From Nitrososphaerota archaeon (lineage in GTDB: Archaea > Thermoproteota > Nitrososphaeria > Nitrososphaerales > Gagatemarchaeaceae), in the NCBI GenBank assembly GCA_027886905.1, contig JAPCJO010000008.1:1-51232 (forward strand): a DNA stretch of 51,232 nt, in the 5' to 3' direction. Shown piece by piece: positions 42,901 through 49,738 of this stretch. The position numbers and the translations under genes were made by a program. The number at the start of each line of letters is the position of its first letter. Within the stretch, counting starts at the first letter, position 1. The notes beneath the pieces were generated by a model. It was not told the DNA's origin. It searched no databases and was given only the letters and a program-made list of their open reading frames with translations.

Positions 42901-43606
42901 GCTGAGCAGCCTCAGGTTCTACGGGTACGACGAGGTCCTCCAGCTCTTCGAGGGGAGCGACCAGCTGCTATCACAGGTGGAGTTCGAGCACGAGGGACTC
43001 ACGAGGACTGTGAACAAGAGCTCCGAGCGGGACTACGGCCTGGTCTACGACAGCTACCGGAACCTGTCCCAGAGGATCAACGAGCTCGAGCAAGAGAGGA
43101 ACTCCATCGTCAGGTTCATCGAGAGCGTGGACTCCGAGAAGAGGAAGGTCTTCGCGACCGCGTTCGAGACGATAAACAGGGAGTTTGCGGTCACCTTCAA
43201 GACGCTCACCAACGGCGAGGCCTGGCTCGAGCTCGAGAACAAGGAGGAGATTTTCAGCGGCGGCATATACATGATGGCGAGCTTCAGGGGGAAGCCCGCG
43301 TGGGAGTCGTCCTCGATGTCGGGAGGGGAAAAGTCTGTCACGGCCGTGGCGCTCATACTTGCGATACAGAAGGTCAACCCGCACCCGTTCTACCTCTTCG
43401 ACGAGATTGACCAGAACCTCGACCAGGCGAATTCGCAGAGCCTCGCCAGCTTCTTCAAGGAGAGGTCGCAGCAGTCCCAGATAATCGTGGTCTCGCTGAA
43501 GGACACGATGGTCGCGGGCAGCGGGGTCGCCTACGGGGTCTACAACGTAGCAGGGATATCGAGGATAGTCCGCGCCAAGATGGAGGTCCAGGTAAAGAGT
43601 GGTTGA
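39986..43606 (+). CDS. smc: Chromosome segregation ATPase Smc
   Basis: A full Smc protein, 1206 residues. The N-terminal head carries Walker A GPNGSGKS (33-40) and a Q-loop; long coiled coils flank a hinge at about 535-670 (GGGIPGYVGMVNQLV, SFAIIPLSEVG). The C-terminal head carries the signature SSMSGGEKS (about 1109) and Walker B YLFDEIDQNLD with the catalytic Glu. It folds chromosomal DNA with ScpA and ScpB, encoded directly downstream with overlapping ends. CTTATATCG lies 39-47 bases before the ATG. Confidence 0.97.
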   Translation: MGYIRRLEVKGFKSFGPRPLTITFEQGLNVVTGPNGSGKSNIADAILFALGENSPRVLRAAQGRLTGLIYDPKREAIEARQQGAEGDGPAAAGRTFSTEERPSSCRVSLQIDNADRKIPVDTDLVTLTRELKNNGENSYYLNGKKSTKSMIADFLEVSGLSPSGLNVIPQGAATRVADLTPDEKRKMIEDVVGISKFDDKKAEAQKQLSQADTKLQIELARTGEMKSQLERLEEQRNDLVRFNQLEGQLSWLKAVQTSRRITELREKLSSNKRMEEELTLKLEEVRKRKEEFESRMATATADKERFIVEIVQGGGEGPTKLRDELESVKLRRNQLTSELQKREENIRKLEMETMPTLRSFVAERKKQVTAVTSTVDSLATTEQKLEARRKDLSAQLQEILDAEETLRATIERNRKQGDRIRSKLVSLSEEVAPVGLEINAVQASLGAEKKRAGELEARVKNFTELLDRLDNNSKQLMEFQTKETEQLAEIDDDLTGLEKERNLIEQSIGAASKVLERAAGEVATQTAKADFSAELNSDRVGHGRLRELCEGGGIPGYVGMVNQLVTYPAQYAKACSAVMDTWSSAFVVSDVRSMTALIKAGKRLDIKSFAIIPLSEVGEVRPVSVGKSAGVIGPLSGVLKADKQYRGLLNFMAGDTVLVESEGIAYILASEGFKTVTPEGEIFELGGRAFAFGLRDALSQVLEALEDIENVGEVQGAVKALRAAIDKRKAQIFSLENDDKTLTKDRVKKIASVAALRAEAETVVRLSKRYRAMHRSINSDYEAQLRMVDRLQRREGSLTLKRDAISTEMSLLKEGLTEQESLGLDGHIAEVEGARNDLSLQLSELSSKVSEFHLSYAREKANLEQMVLPNLERVRQDLEASEMQYEADRQFVQASRKELTELNHRFADLDAQLSKVLDSSTNSRPVLEEFDSKIRRLKEEAGAAERSAFNTEKEIFALQQVAIATQDKVAEQLSSLRFYGYDEVLQLFEGSDQLLSQVEFEHEGLTRTVNKSSERDYGLVYDSYRNLSQRINELEQERNSIVRFIESVDSEKRKVFATAFETINREFAVTFKTLTNGEAWLELENKEEIFSGGIYMMASFRGKPAWESSSMSGGEKSVTAVALILAIQKVNPHPFYLFDEIDQNLDQANSQSLASFFKERSQQSQIIVVSLKDTMVAGSGVAYGVYNVAGISRIVRAKMEVQVKSG

Positions 43607-44252
43607 TGGCGGAATCTTGGCGAGGCCGCCGCTGAACCTCCTCATCGACCCCAACGCGGCGAAGCGCAAGAGCCCATGGGAGATACACATCTCCGAGCTC
43701 CTCGACATGTTCCTCGAGGCGATACTCAAGTCCGAGTTCCTGGACCTTCGCGCCGCTGGCACGGCCGCGCTCACGTCCGCCACCATCTACAGGTTCAAGG
43801 TCGAGTCGCTCTTCCTCTTCGAGAAGCTCCAGCGCGAGAGGAGGATCATGGACGCGGTCGAGCCTCCACAGATCGTCGTCATGCCGTTCAGGTACGAGGT
43901 CTACTCGACCACGGTCGACGAGCTCTTCGATGCCCTCACTCGGATCCTCGAAGAGATAGTCCACCACGACCGGGAGGAGAGCACGGTCTCGCCCTCCCTC
44001 CTCGAAGAGGGGCCTCCGCCCAACCCGGAGGACTACCTCATCACGATCCTCTCGAACCTTCAGGCGTTCCAGCGGGTGCTCAGGGAGCGCATCGGCTCCT
44101 TGGGCAGGATCAAGTTCTCGGACCTCATCGCAGGGATGCCACTGATAGAGGCCGCGCGCACCTTCATCCTCCTCCTGTTCGCGGCCAGCAACGGGACCGT
44201 CGTCCTAGACCAGGAGGGCGAGGACGACCTCCAAGTGATTCTCGTTGGCTGA
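43599..44252 (+). CDS. scpA: Segregation and condensation protein A (kleisin)
   Basis: The kleisin ScpA, 217 residues, that bridges the two Smc heads. The N-terminal PPLNLLIDPNAAKRKSPWEIHISELLDMFL and the central helical part with RRIMDAVEPP are typical; the C-terminal winged helix (IKFSDLIAGMPLIEAARTFILLLFAA) ends in the short strand NGTVVLDQEG. GTG start overlapping the smc end by eight bases. Confidence 0.92.
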   Translation: MVDGGILARPPLNLLIDPNAAKRKSPWEIHISELLDMFLEAILKSEFLDLRAAGTAALTSATIYRFKVESLFLFEKLQRERRIMDAVEPPQIVVMPFRYEVYSTTVDELFDALTRILEEIVHHDREESTVSPSLLEEGPPPNPEDYLITILSNLQAFQRVLRERIGSLGRIKFSDLIAGMPLIEAARTFILLLFAASNGTVVLDQEGEDDLQVILVG

Positions 44253-44844
44253 TGCCGACATGAGCGAGCCCCAGCAGGAGCAGGAGGAAAGGCCGGAGCA
44301 AGCCGAACAGGCGGCCCGGCCCAAGGTCAGCGACGCGGAGATAAGGGCAAGGATAGAGGCCGCCCTCTATTCCTCGGGGAGGGCCCTCGACGCGGAGCAG
44401 CTGGCGAAGGCGGCGGGGATCTCGTCCAAGAAGAGGGCCATGGACGAGGCCAAGGCGATACAATCGAGGATGAAGTCGATGCTCTCGGCGATCGAGGTGG
44501 TGGAGTACCCCGGGCAGAGGTACGCTATGCAGCTCAAGGCAGAGTACACCAACGTCGCGAGGAAGTTCGCCACCAAACCTCTCCTCTCGAAGGCCGCCCT
44601 CCGCACCCTTTCGTTCATCGCGTACTTCCAGCCCATCTCGAGCGCGGACCTCGCCCTGAGGAGGGGATCGCAGGCCTACGACCACGTGAAGGACCTCGAG
44701 GAGGTGGGCTTCCTGGCCTGGGAGAGGAAGGGCCGGTCGAAGCTCTACAGGACGACCACGGAGTTCTCCGAGTACTTCGGCTTGAGCGTCGACCCGCAGA
44801 CCCTGAAACACCAGCTCGAGCGGCGCGCCCTCATCCTCAGGTAG
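44245..44844 (+). CDS. scpB: Segregation and condensation protein B
   Basis: ScpB, 199 residues. An acidic Glu/Gln-rich N-terminus (1-30) precedes two winged helices: RIEAALYSSGRALDAEQLAKAAG and LLSKAALRTLSFIAYFQPISSADL. It binds the ScpA linker as a dimer. TTG start overlaps the scpA end by eight bases, completing the smc-scpA-scpB operon. Confidence 0.92.
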   Translation: MADADMSEPQQEQEERPEQAEQAARPKVSDAEIRARIEAALYSSGRALDAEQLAKAAGISSKKRAMDEAKAIQSRMKSMLSAIEVVEYPGQRYAMQLKAEYTNVARKFATKPLLSKAALRTLSFIAYFQPISSADLALRRGSQAYDHVKDLEEVGFLAWERKGRSKLYRTTTEFSEYFGLSVDPQTLKHQLERRALILR

Positions 44845-44897
44845 CGGACAAAGAAAGGCTTAACACCCTCCCCTGGCGGGAGTCGCCAGAATCCGAC

Positions 44898-45281
44898 TTG
44901 GTCAAGGCAGTGGAGAACCTTAGGAAGAGGAAGCTCACGGGCGGCAAGAGGCGGCCGTTCAGGGGACGCAAGGCTTGCGAGGCCGACGACTATGCCTTCG
45001 AGACCGCTGTGGGCGAGACGATCAGCTCTCCGAAGCGGACGAGGGGCGGGAGCTTGAACTTCGGGCTCCGATATGCCAACAAGGCCAACGTCTACGACCC
45101 GTCGACGAGCAAGACGGTGAAGACCGACATAGTGAGAGTGACGGCGAACCCCGCCAACAGGGAGTACGAGAGGAGGGGCGTCATCACGCGCGGGGCGACC
45201 ATCGAGACGAAGCTGGGCAAGGCGAGGGTGACCTCAAAGCCCAGCGACGACGGCGTCGTCAACGGCGTCCTCATCAAGTAG
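44898..45281 (+). CDS. rps8e: Small-subunit ribosomal protein eS8
   Basis: Ribosomal protein eS8, 127 residues, as usual in archaea. KRKLTGGKRRPFRGRKACE, then RVTANPANREYERRGVITRGA and ETKLGKARVTSKPSDDGVVNGVL are diagnostic. The start is TTG 44898. A GCTTAACA patch lies about 36-43 bases upstream. Confidence 0.97.
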   Translation: MVKAVENLRKRKLTGGKRRPFRGRKACEADDYAFETAVGETISSPKRTRGGSLNFGLRYANKANVYDPSTSKTVKTDIVRVTANPANREYERRGVITRGATIETKLGKARVTSKPSDDGVVNGVLIK

Positions 45282-45347
45282 GAAGGAAATAGTATATCAC
45301 TCGCGCCGCGCGGGCGCACAAGTCGACCACGGGTTGAGCAAAATAAG

Positions 45348-45647
45348 TTGAAAGAGTACGAGCGCTTTGTCGTGTGGCTCGACTACATCGACTCTGAGAG
45401 GAAGCGAGCGGAGGGGCGGCGAATCCCGTTGAACTCCTGCGTCCGCGGCCCGACCCTGGAGGAGATGGCGCAGGCGTGCAGGAAGCTCAACATCGAAGCG
45501 CAGCCGCAGAAGGCCTTCTACCCCAAGGCGGCGCGCCGTCAGTCCGGATACGTCTCAATCAAGAAAACGGGACGAAAACAGCAGGTTATCATGGCAATCG
45601 CCCGGGAAATGTCAAGAATCAGGGGTTCACAGGCAAAGAAAGTTTAA
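45348..45647 (+). CDS. srp19: Signal recognition particle protein SRP19
   Basis: SRP19, 99 residues, binds the tips of SRP RNA helices 6 and 8. FVVWLDYIDSERKRAEGRRIPL, NIEAQPQKAFYPKAARRQSGYV and the basic C-terminus match the archaeal/eukaryotic family. The start is TTG 45348. AGTATATC (45291-45298) lies about 50 bases upstream, so a leader of some 25 bases is likely. Confidence 0.95.
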   Translation: MKEYERFVVWLDYIDSERKRAEGRRIPLNSCVRGPTLEEMAQACRKLNIEAQPQKAFYPKAARRQSGYVSIKKTGRKQQVIMAIAREMSRIRGSQAKKV

Positions 45648-45650
45648 AGG
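45642..45650 (+). promoter_or_regulatory. TATA box of gar1, overlapping the srp19 stop
   Basis: GTTTAAAGG, 28-36 bases before the ATG at 45678; the TAA stop of srp19 (45645-45647) lies inside it. Confidence 0.5.
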
Positions 45651-45677
45651 CAAGCTTTGCACATTCAATGAAGCCAT

Positions 45678-45902
45678 ATGCAGGAAGTCGGTGAGATTCT
45701 ACATAAGGCAAGGAGCGGAAGATTGATTATTCGTCTAACGAGAAGGGTCGAACCCGGCTCGGTCTTCTTGGATTCGAAAGGCCGAAACGTGGCCAGGGTA
45801 ATCGAGTTGATAGGCCCCGTCTCGAAGCCGTACGCCTCCGCGGCGCCGGCGTCCGACCGCACGGACACAGGAAAAGAAGGAAAGAAGCTCTACCTCGGGT
45901 GA
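45678..45902 (+). CDS. gar1: H/ACA RNP protein Gar1
   Basis: Gar1, 74 residues, part of the H/ACA pseudouridylation RNP with Cbf5. The small beta barrel is visible in RLIIRLTRRVEPGSVFLDSKGRNVARVIELIGPVSKPYASAAP (read as two segments), with the conserved GPV-x-KPYA. A charged tail follows. It lies just upstream of tfb, the gene order seen in many archaea. Confidence 0.93.
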   Translation: MQEVGEILHKARSGRLIIRLTRRVEPGSVFLDSKGRNVARVIELIGPVSKPYASAAPASDRTDTGKEGKKLYLG

Positions 45903-45911
45903 AGCCGAGAA

Positions 45912-46856
45912 GTGTGGGACCCAAAGGCAGACAGCGAACTCTATAGGACTTATTGCCCGAACTGCGGCGACAGGCTCATCGGCGACTCCGAGAAGGGGGA
46001 GCAGGTCTGCCAGGCCTGCGGCTACGTCGCGGCGGCTGGCGCGGACGAAGGTCCCGAATGGAAGGCGATTGACCTAGAGGAGAAGAGCAAGCGGGTCAGG
46101 GTCGGCTCGCCCACCACCCTCACGCTCCACGACCTCGGCCTCTCCACGGACATAGGGACGGACATGCGCGACTCGCACGGCAAGTACCTCGACCCCACGA
46201 TGCGGGCGACCGTCGAGAAGATGCGCAAGTGGCAGAGCAGGGTGAGGACGATCAACAGCCAGGAGCGGGGCCTCTCGATCGTCCTCGCCAAGATTACCGA
46301 GGTGTGCGACAACCTAAACCTCCCGCGAAACGTCGCCGAGACCGCCGCCCACATCTACAGGACGTCGGTGAAGCTGAAGGTCGCAAAGAGCAAGTCGATA
46401 ATGGGGATGACTGCCGCGACGGTCTACCTCGCCTGCAGGAAGTGCGGAGTGAGCAGGACGCTCAAGGAGGTCGCGAGGGCCTCGGGGATCGAGAAGGGAT
46501 CCGTGGCCAAGTACTATAGGCTGATACTCAAGGACGTCGAGAAGGAGTACGTGCCCCCCGCCTCGGTGGAGAAGCACATCTCCAAGCTCGTCAACCTCGC
46601 GAAGATAGACCCGCGCGTCGAGCACCTCGCGCTCCAGCTCGCGCGGATGACAAACGACTCCAAGATCTCCAGCGGCAAGGCCCCGGCCGGTCTGGCGGCA
46701 GCCTACGTCTACATGTCTTCCGTCATGAGGGGCGACCACCTGCCGCAGCGCGAGGTCGCCGAGTTCGCCGAGGTCACCGAGGTGACGGTCAGGAACAGGT
46801 GCCGGGAGCTGCTCGACAATTACATTATAAGGCAGAAGATAGGGTCGTTAGAGTAG
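45912..46856 (+). CDS. tfb: Transcription initiation factor TFB
   Basis: TFB, 314 residues, the archaeal TFIIB. A zinc ribbon (YCPNCGDRLIGD...QVCQACGYV, residues 15-40) and B-reader/linker (VRVGSPTTLTLHDLGLSTDIG) precede two cyclin-like repeats ending in the second recognition helix (QREVAEFAEVTEVTVRNRCREL). It recruits RNA polymerase to TBP-TATA. The start is GTG 45912. The gene ends directly before the TFE-beta start. Confidence 0.97.
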   Translation: MWDPKADSELYRTYCPNCGDRLIGDSEKGEQVCQACGYVAAAGADEGPEWKAIDLEEKSKRVRVGSPTTLTLHDLGLSTDIGTDMRDSHGKYLDPTMRATVEKMRKWQSRVRTINSQERGLSIVLAKITEVCDNLNLPRNVAETAAHIYRTSVKLKVAKSKSIMGMTAATVYLACRKCGVSRTLKEVARASGIEKGSVAKYYRLILKDVEKEYVPPASVEKHISKLVNLAKIDPRVEHLALQLARMTNDSKISSGKAPAGLAAAYVYMSSVMRGDHLPQREVAEFAEVTEVTVRNRCRELLDNYIIRQKIGSLE

Positions 46857-47375
46857 TTGGCAAAGGGCGAGAAGGTCAAGAGCGAGAAGACCGCCAAGAA
46901 GGCGGCGCCCAAGGCTCCCCACGAAGAGAACCCGGCCCCGAAGCCGGTCGAGAAGAAGGCCAAGCCCCTCCCGAGGACAGAGAAGACAGAGGAGGAGCTG
47001 GTCGACCTTACCTCGAGGGTCTACAAGCTTGTGGTGGAGAGGGGCAAGGACGGCGTGCTTCAGAGCGAGATCTGGAAGGAGCTCGGGCTCACTAGCAGGG
47101 ATGGCTCGAGGCTTGCGATAAGGCTGGAGAAGCGCGGGATGATAAGGCGGGTCAAGGTCCTCGACGACGGGCGGTGGACCTACAAGCTGACCCCGCTTCG
47201 CCTCCCGGCGAACATCTCCTCCATGGAGTCGGCTCCCTGCATCGTATGCCCCGTCGAGTCAAAGTGCTCTGTGACGACGGACATCAACCCGCTCACCTGC
47301 CCGCTGATAGGGCCGTGGGTGATGAAGGAGTTCGCGGCCTCCAAGGTCATGGAAGTCGCGCCCCCGGTAGTCTAG
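46857..47375 (+). CDS. TFE-beta / hRPC39-like transcription factor with Fe-S motif
   Basis: A protein of 172 residues. A Lys/Pro-rich N-terminal tail (1-42), a winged helix (48-112; GVLQSEIWKELGLTSRDGSRLAIRLEKRGMI in two segments) and a C-terminal module with four Cys (128, 131, 137, 148; CIVCPVESKC and TCPL). This is the layout of archaeal TFE-beta, the homologue of RNA polymerase III subunit hRPC39/RPC34, which binds a 4Fe-4S cluster and works with TFE-alpha in open complex formation. TTG start directly follows the tfb TAG, so the two are made together. Confidence 0.85.
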   Translation: MAKGEKVKSEKTAKKAAPKAPHEENPAPKPVEKKAKPLPRTEKTEEELVDLTSRVYKLVVERGKDGVLQSEIWKELGLTSRDGSRLAIRLEKRGMIRRVKVLDDGRWTYKLTPLRLPANISSMESAPCIVCPVESKCSVTTDINPLTCPLIGPWVMKEFAASKVMEVAPPVV

Positions 47376-47381
47376 TTCGCG

Positions 47382-47975
47382 ATGAGGCTCGAGGACGCGA
47401 AGCGAGACCAGTACAGGCGACTCGCCAGGGAAGAGGGCTACAAGAGCAGGGCGGCCTACAAACTCCTCGAGAACGTCAGGAAGTACCAGCTGATCAAGAG
47501 CGGTGACGTGGTCATCGATTTTGGCGCCGCCCCGGGCGGATGGCTGCAGGTCGCGTCCGAGGCCGCGGGAGACTCGGGGCTTGTGGTGGGTGTCGACCTG
47601 GAGCCCGTGGATCTCAACGAACCGAACATAGTCTCGATCCAATCCGACATAAGGTCCCCCGAGCTCGCGGTCAAGCTCGAGAAGGCTCTCCCGAGGAAGG
47701 CGGACGTGTTCCTCTCCGACCTCTCTCCTCAGGTGATGGGGACCTGGGACCTCGACCACTACCGCCAGATAGACCTCACGATGGCCGCGGCGTCGCTCAT
47801 GGGAGGGTTCCTCCGCAAGGGGGGGAACGCGATGTTCAAGGTCTTCGACGGCGAGAGGTTCGGCGAGACGAGGGCCATGCTCTCGAAGCAGTTCCGGAAG
47901 GTCCAGGTGACCAAGCCGAAGGCGAGCAGGAAGGGGAGCGCCGAGCTCTACCTGGTGTGCTTCGACTTTAGCTGA
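47382..47975 (+). CDS. FtsJ/RlmE-type rRNA 2'-O-methyltransferase
   Basis: A Rossmann methyltransferase of 197 residues. LAREEGYKSRAAYKLLE (catalytic Lys), AdoMet site VIDFGAAPGGWLQVA, the LSDLSPQVMGTWDLDH region (catalytic Asp), and MFKVFDGE with the second Lys and a Glu at the end give the K-D-K-E set of FtsJ. It methylates 2'-O of a nucleotide in rRNA (or tRNA). It follows the TFE-beta gene by six bases. Confidence 0.93.
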   Translation: MRLEDAKRDQYRRLAREEGYKSRAAYKLLENVRKYQLIKSGDVVIDFGAAPGGWLQVASEAAGDSGLVVGVDLEPVDLNEPNIVSIQSDIRSPELAVKLEKALPRKADVFLSDLSPQVMGTWDLDHYRQIDLTMAAASLMGGFLRKGGNAMFKVFDGERFGETRAMLSKQFRKVQVTKPKASRKGSAELYLVCFDFS

Positions 47976-47987
47976 CGCCGCGCAGCT

Positions 47988-49133
47988 TCAGCCACGCGCG
48001 GACTGCCTGACGGAAGAAAGCACCTCGCTATAGGGCGCGTCCGTCTTCAGGCCAGACGACCCGAACGGCTGACGCATGGCCGACCTCCCAGACGACCTCA
48101 GCAGCTCGACCACACTCTGGAACCTCACCGAAGACACCCCCTCCCTCGACGTGATGGCCTCCATGGAGTATCCGAAGGGAGGGAAGGCGTCGACGCCCTC
48201 GAGGGCCCCCAGCGCCCCGGCTGCTCCCGTCCACCCCTGCCTCGAGCAGTCCTTCGCGGCCTCGGCGACCAACTTCTCGTCGACTAGATTGCCCACCCAC
48301 TGCGGCCCGATGCACCTCGCCTTCCCGCCGCATTCGGCGCACGCCTTGATCGGGTCAGCGGTCACCGTTACCCGATGACACGCCACGCACGACGCGACGT
48401 GCCCTACGTTACCCAGGGCCCGGTCGGACTTCGCCGCGCCTCGCGCCACCCGGAAGTAGACGCGCAGGTAGTGGAGCGTGCTGTGGGCCGCCACGGGCTC
48501 GACGCCGATGTCGACGACGCCTCCGACCCGCGCGCAGAAGCCGAGGAGGACGCGTATCGCCGCCTCGTGTGCGAACTCGCTCTTGACCACCCGGGCCCCG
48601 TACCGCCTAAGCGCCACCGTGGGGTACACCCCGCAAAGCGTCGCGGTGTCTGTGGCCGTGATCGAGACGAGAGCCCCGTCGTCCGCCGCGGTCAGCGCCC
48701 CCTGCATGTAGGGCGCGGGAGTCCCGAAGGGGTCCACGTCGACCGCCTCGAACCTCTCGAGTCTCCCGAACCGCGAGTGCAGATAGGCGTTCGACTCCTC
48801 GTGGACCATCTCGCACCTCGAATAGACTCCGTTCCTCTTGGCGTTCTTCCTCGCTATCGCCAACGAGGTCGCGTTGAACTCGACCAAAGTCACCTTGGCG
48901 CTCTCGGAGGCTTCCTTCGCGATCCTGACGCCCCTCGCCCCCGTCCCAGCGAGCGCATCGAGGAACGTCGCGGGCCTGGTCGCCCTCGCGACGGCCACCG
49001 ATACGTCGCGGTTGACCCTCGCTGCGGGGTTGAAGAAAGCGGGGAACGTCTTGGGGTCCTTGGCGCGCAGGCTCTCCGCGGGGACGAAGAGCTCGGTCGA
49101 CCCCTCGCGGGTGAGAGCGAGCTTCGGGAGCAC
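47988..49133 (-). CDS. trm1: tRNA (guanine26-N2)-dimethyltransferase Trm1
   Basis: Trm1, about 381 residues, makes m2,2G26 in tRNA. The AdoMet fold shows FNPAARVNRDVSVAVA, FLDALAGTGARGVRIAKE and VDVDPFGTPAPYMQGAL (catalytic region). The C-terminal zinc-binding segment CVACHRV...CAECGGKARC is complete. The frame opens at 49208; I chose GTG 49133 because GCTTAAATGC (49164 to 49155) lies 22-31 bases upstream, with GTG 49145 as alternative. It shares its promoter patch with the THEP1 gene on the other strand. Confidence 0.93.
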   Translation of the reverse strand: MLPKLALTREGSTELFVPAESLRAKDPKTFPAFFNPAARVNRDVSVAVARATRPATFLDALAGTGARGVRIAKEASESAKVTLVEFNATSLAIARKNAKRNGVYSRCEMVHEESNAYLHSRFGRLERFEAVDVDPFGTPAPYMQGALTAADDGALVSITATDTATLCGVYPTVALRRYGARVVKSEFAHEAAIRVLLGFCARVGGVVDIGVEPVAAHSTLHYLRVYFRVARGAAKSDRALGNVGHVASCVACHRVTVTADPIKACAECGGKARCIGPQWVGNLVDEKLVAEAAKDCSRQGWTGAAGALGALEGVDAFPPFGYSMEAITSREGVSSVRFQSVVELLRSSGRSAMRQPFGSSGLKTDAPYSEVLSSVRQSARG

Positions 49134-49154
49134 GGGGCAGGACACCGCTGCGAA

Positions 49155-49164
49155 GCATTTAAGC
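49155..49164. promoter_or_regulatory. Shared TATA box for trm1 and the THEP1 NTPase gene
   Basis: GCATTTAAGC, near-palindromic. It lies 26-35 bases before TTG 49190 on plus and 22-31 bases before GTG 49133 on minus, so one patch could serve both directions. Confidence 0.55.
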
Positions 49165-49189
49165 GGAGTCGGAGAGGCCAGAGCCGAAC

Positions 49190-49738
49190 TTGTCTTCTCC
49201 TCGAACAAGGATCTGGCTGGTCACCGGCCCGCCGGGGATAGGCAAGTCCACGCTCGTCTCCAAGGTGGTCTTCGCGGTCAGGTCGAGGGGCCACGGCGTC
49301 GGGGGCTGCCTCACGAGGGAGGTGAGGAAGGGGAGGGAGCGCACGGGGTTCAGGCTAATCGACCTCCTGAGCGGGAACGAGGCGGAGCTCGCCTCGGTCA
49401 GCGGGCTCGGACCGAGGGTGGGAAAGTACCGAGTCAACATCACGAACCTCTCCACGCTGGGGGCGGGTTCCCTCCTCCGCGCGGCCGAGGTTGCTGACTT
49501 CATCGTCATCGACGAGGTCGGCCCGATGGAGCTGACGAGCCCCGAGTTCAGGAAGGGCGTGAAGGCCTGCCTCGCCTCCGGCAAGCCGATGCTCGTCGTC
49601 CTCCACGAGAGCATGAAGGACCCGCTCATGACCGCGATCACCGAGCAGCCCGACAACAAGCTCGTCGAGCTAACGCTGCACAACAGGGAGGGCGTCTCCG
49701 AGCAGCTCCCGGCGGAGATTGCCTTAAGTCTTGGATAG
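49190..49738 (+). CDS. THEP1-type nucleoside-triphosphatase
   Basis: A THEP1 family NTPase of 182 residues. P-loop GPPGIGKS (13-20), CLTREVRKGRERTGFRLIDL and Walker B VIDEVGPMEL with Asp108-Glu109 are diagnostic. It hydrolyses nucleoside triphosphates; the human homologue is NTPCR; the cellular role is unknown. TTG start. The last eight bases (TTGGATAG) overlap the proposed TTG start of rnhB. Confidence 0.92.
   Translation: MSSPRTRIWLVTGPPGIGKSTLVSKVVFAVRSRGHGVGGCLTREVRKGRERTGFRLIDLLSGNEAELASVSGLGPRVGKYRVNITNLSTLGAGSLLRAAEVADFIVIDEVGPMELTSPEFRKGVKACLASGKPMLVVLHESMKDPLMTAITEQPDNKLVELTLHNREGVSEQLPAEIALSLG

Noticed and set aside
44245-44340. The Glu/Gln-rich start of ScpB as a separate small protein.
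   Set aside because: It is in frame with ScpB, overlaps scpA in the same manner as scpA overlaps smc, and is a plausible disordered N-terminus.
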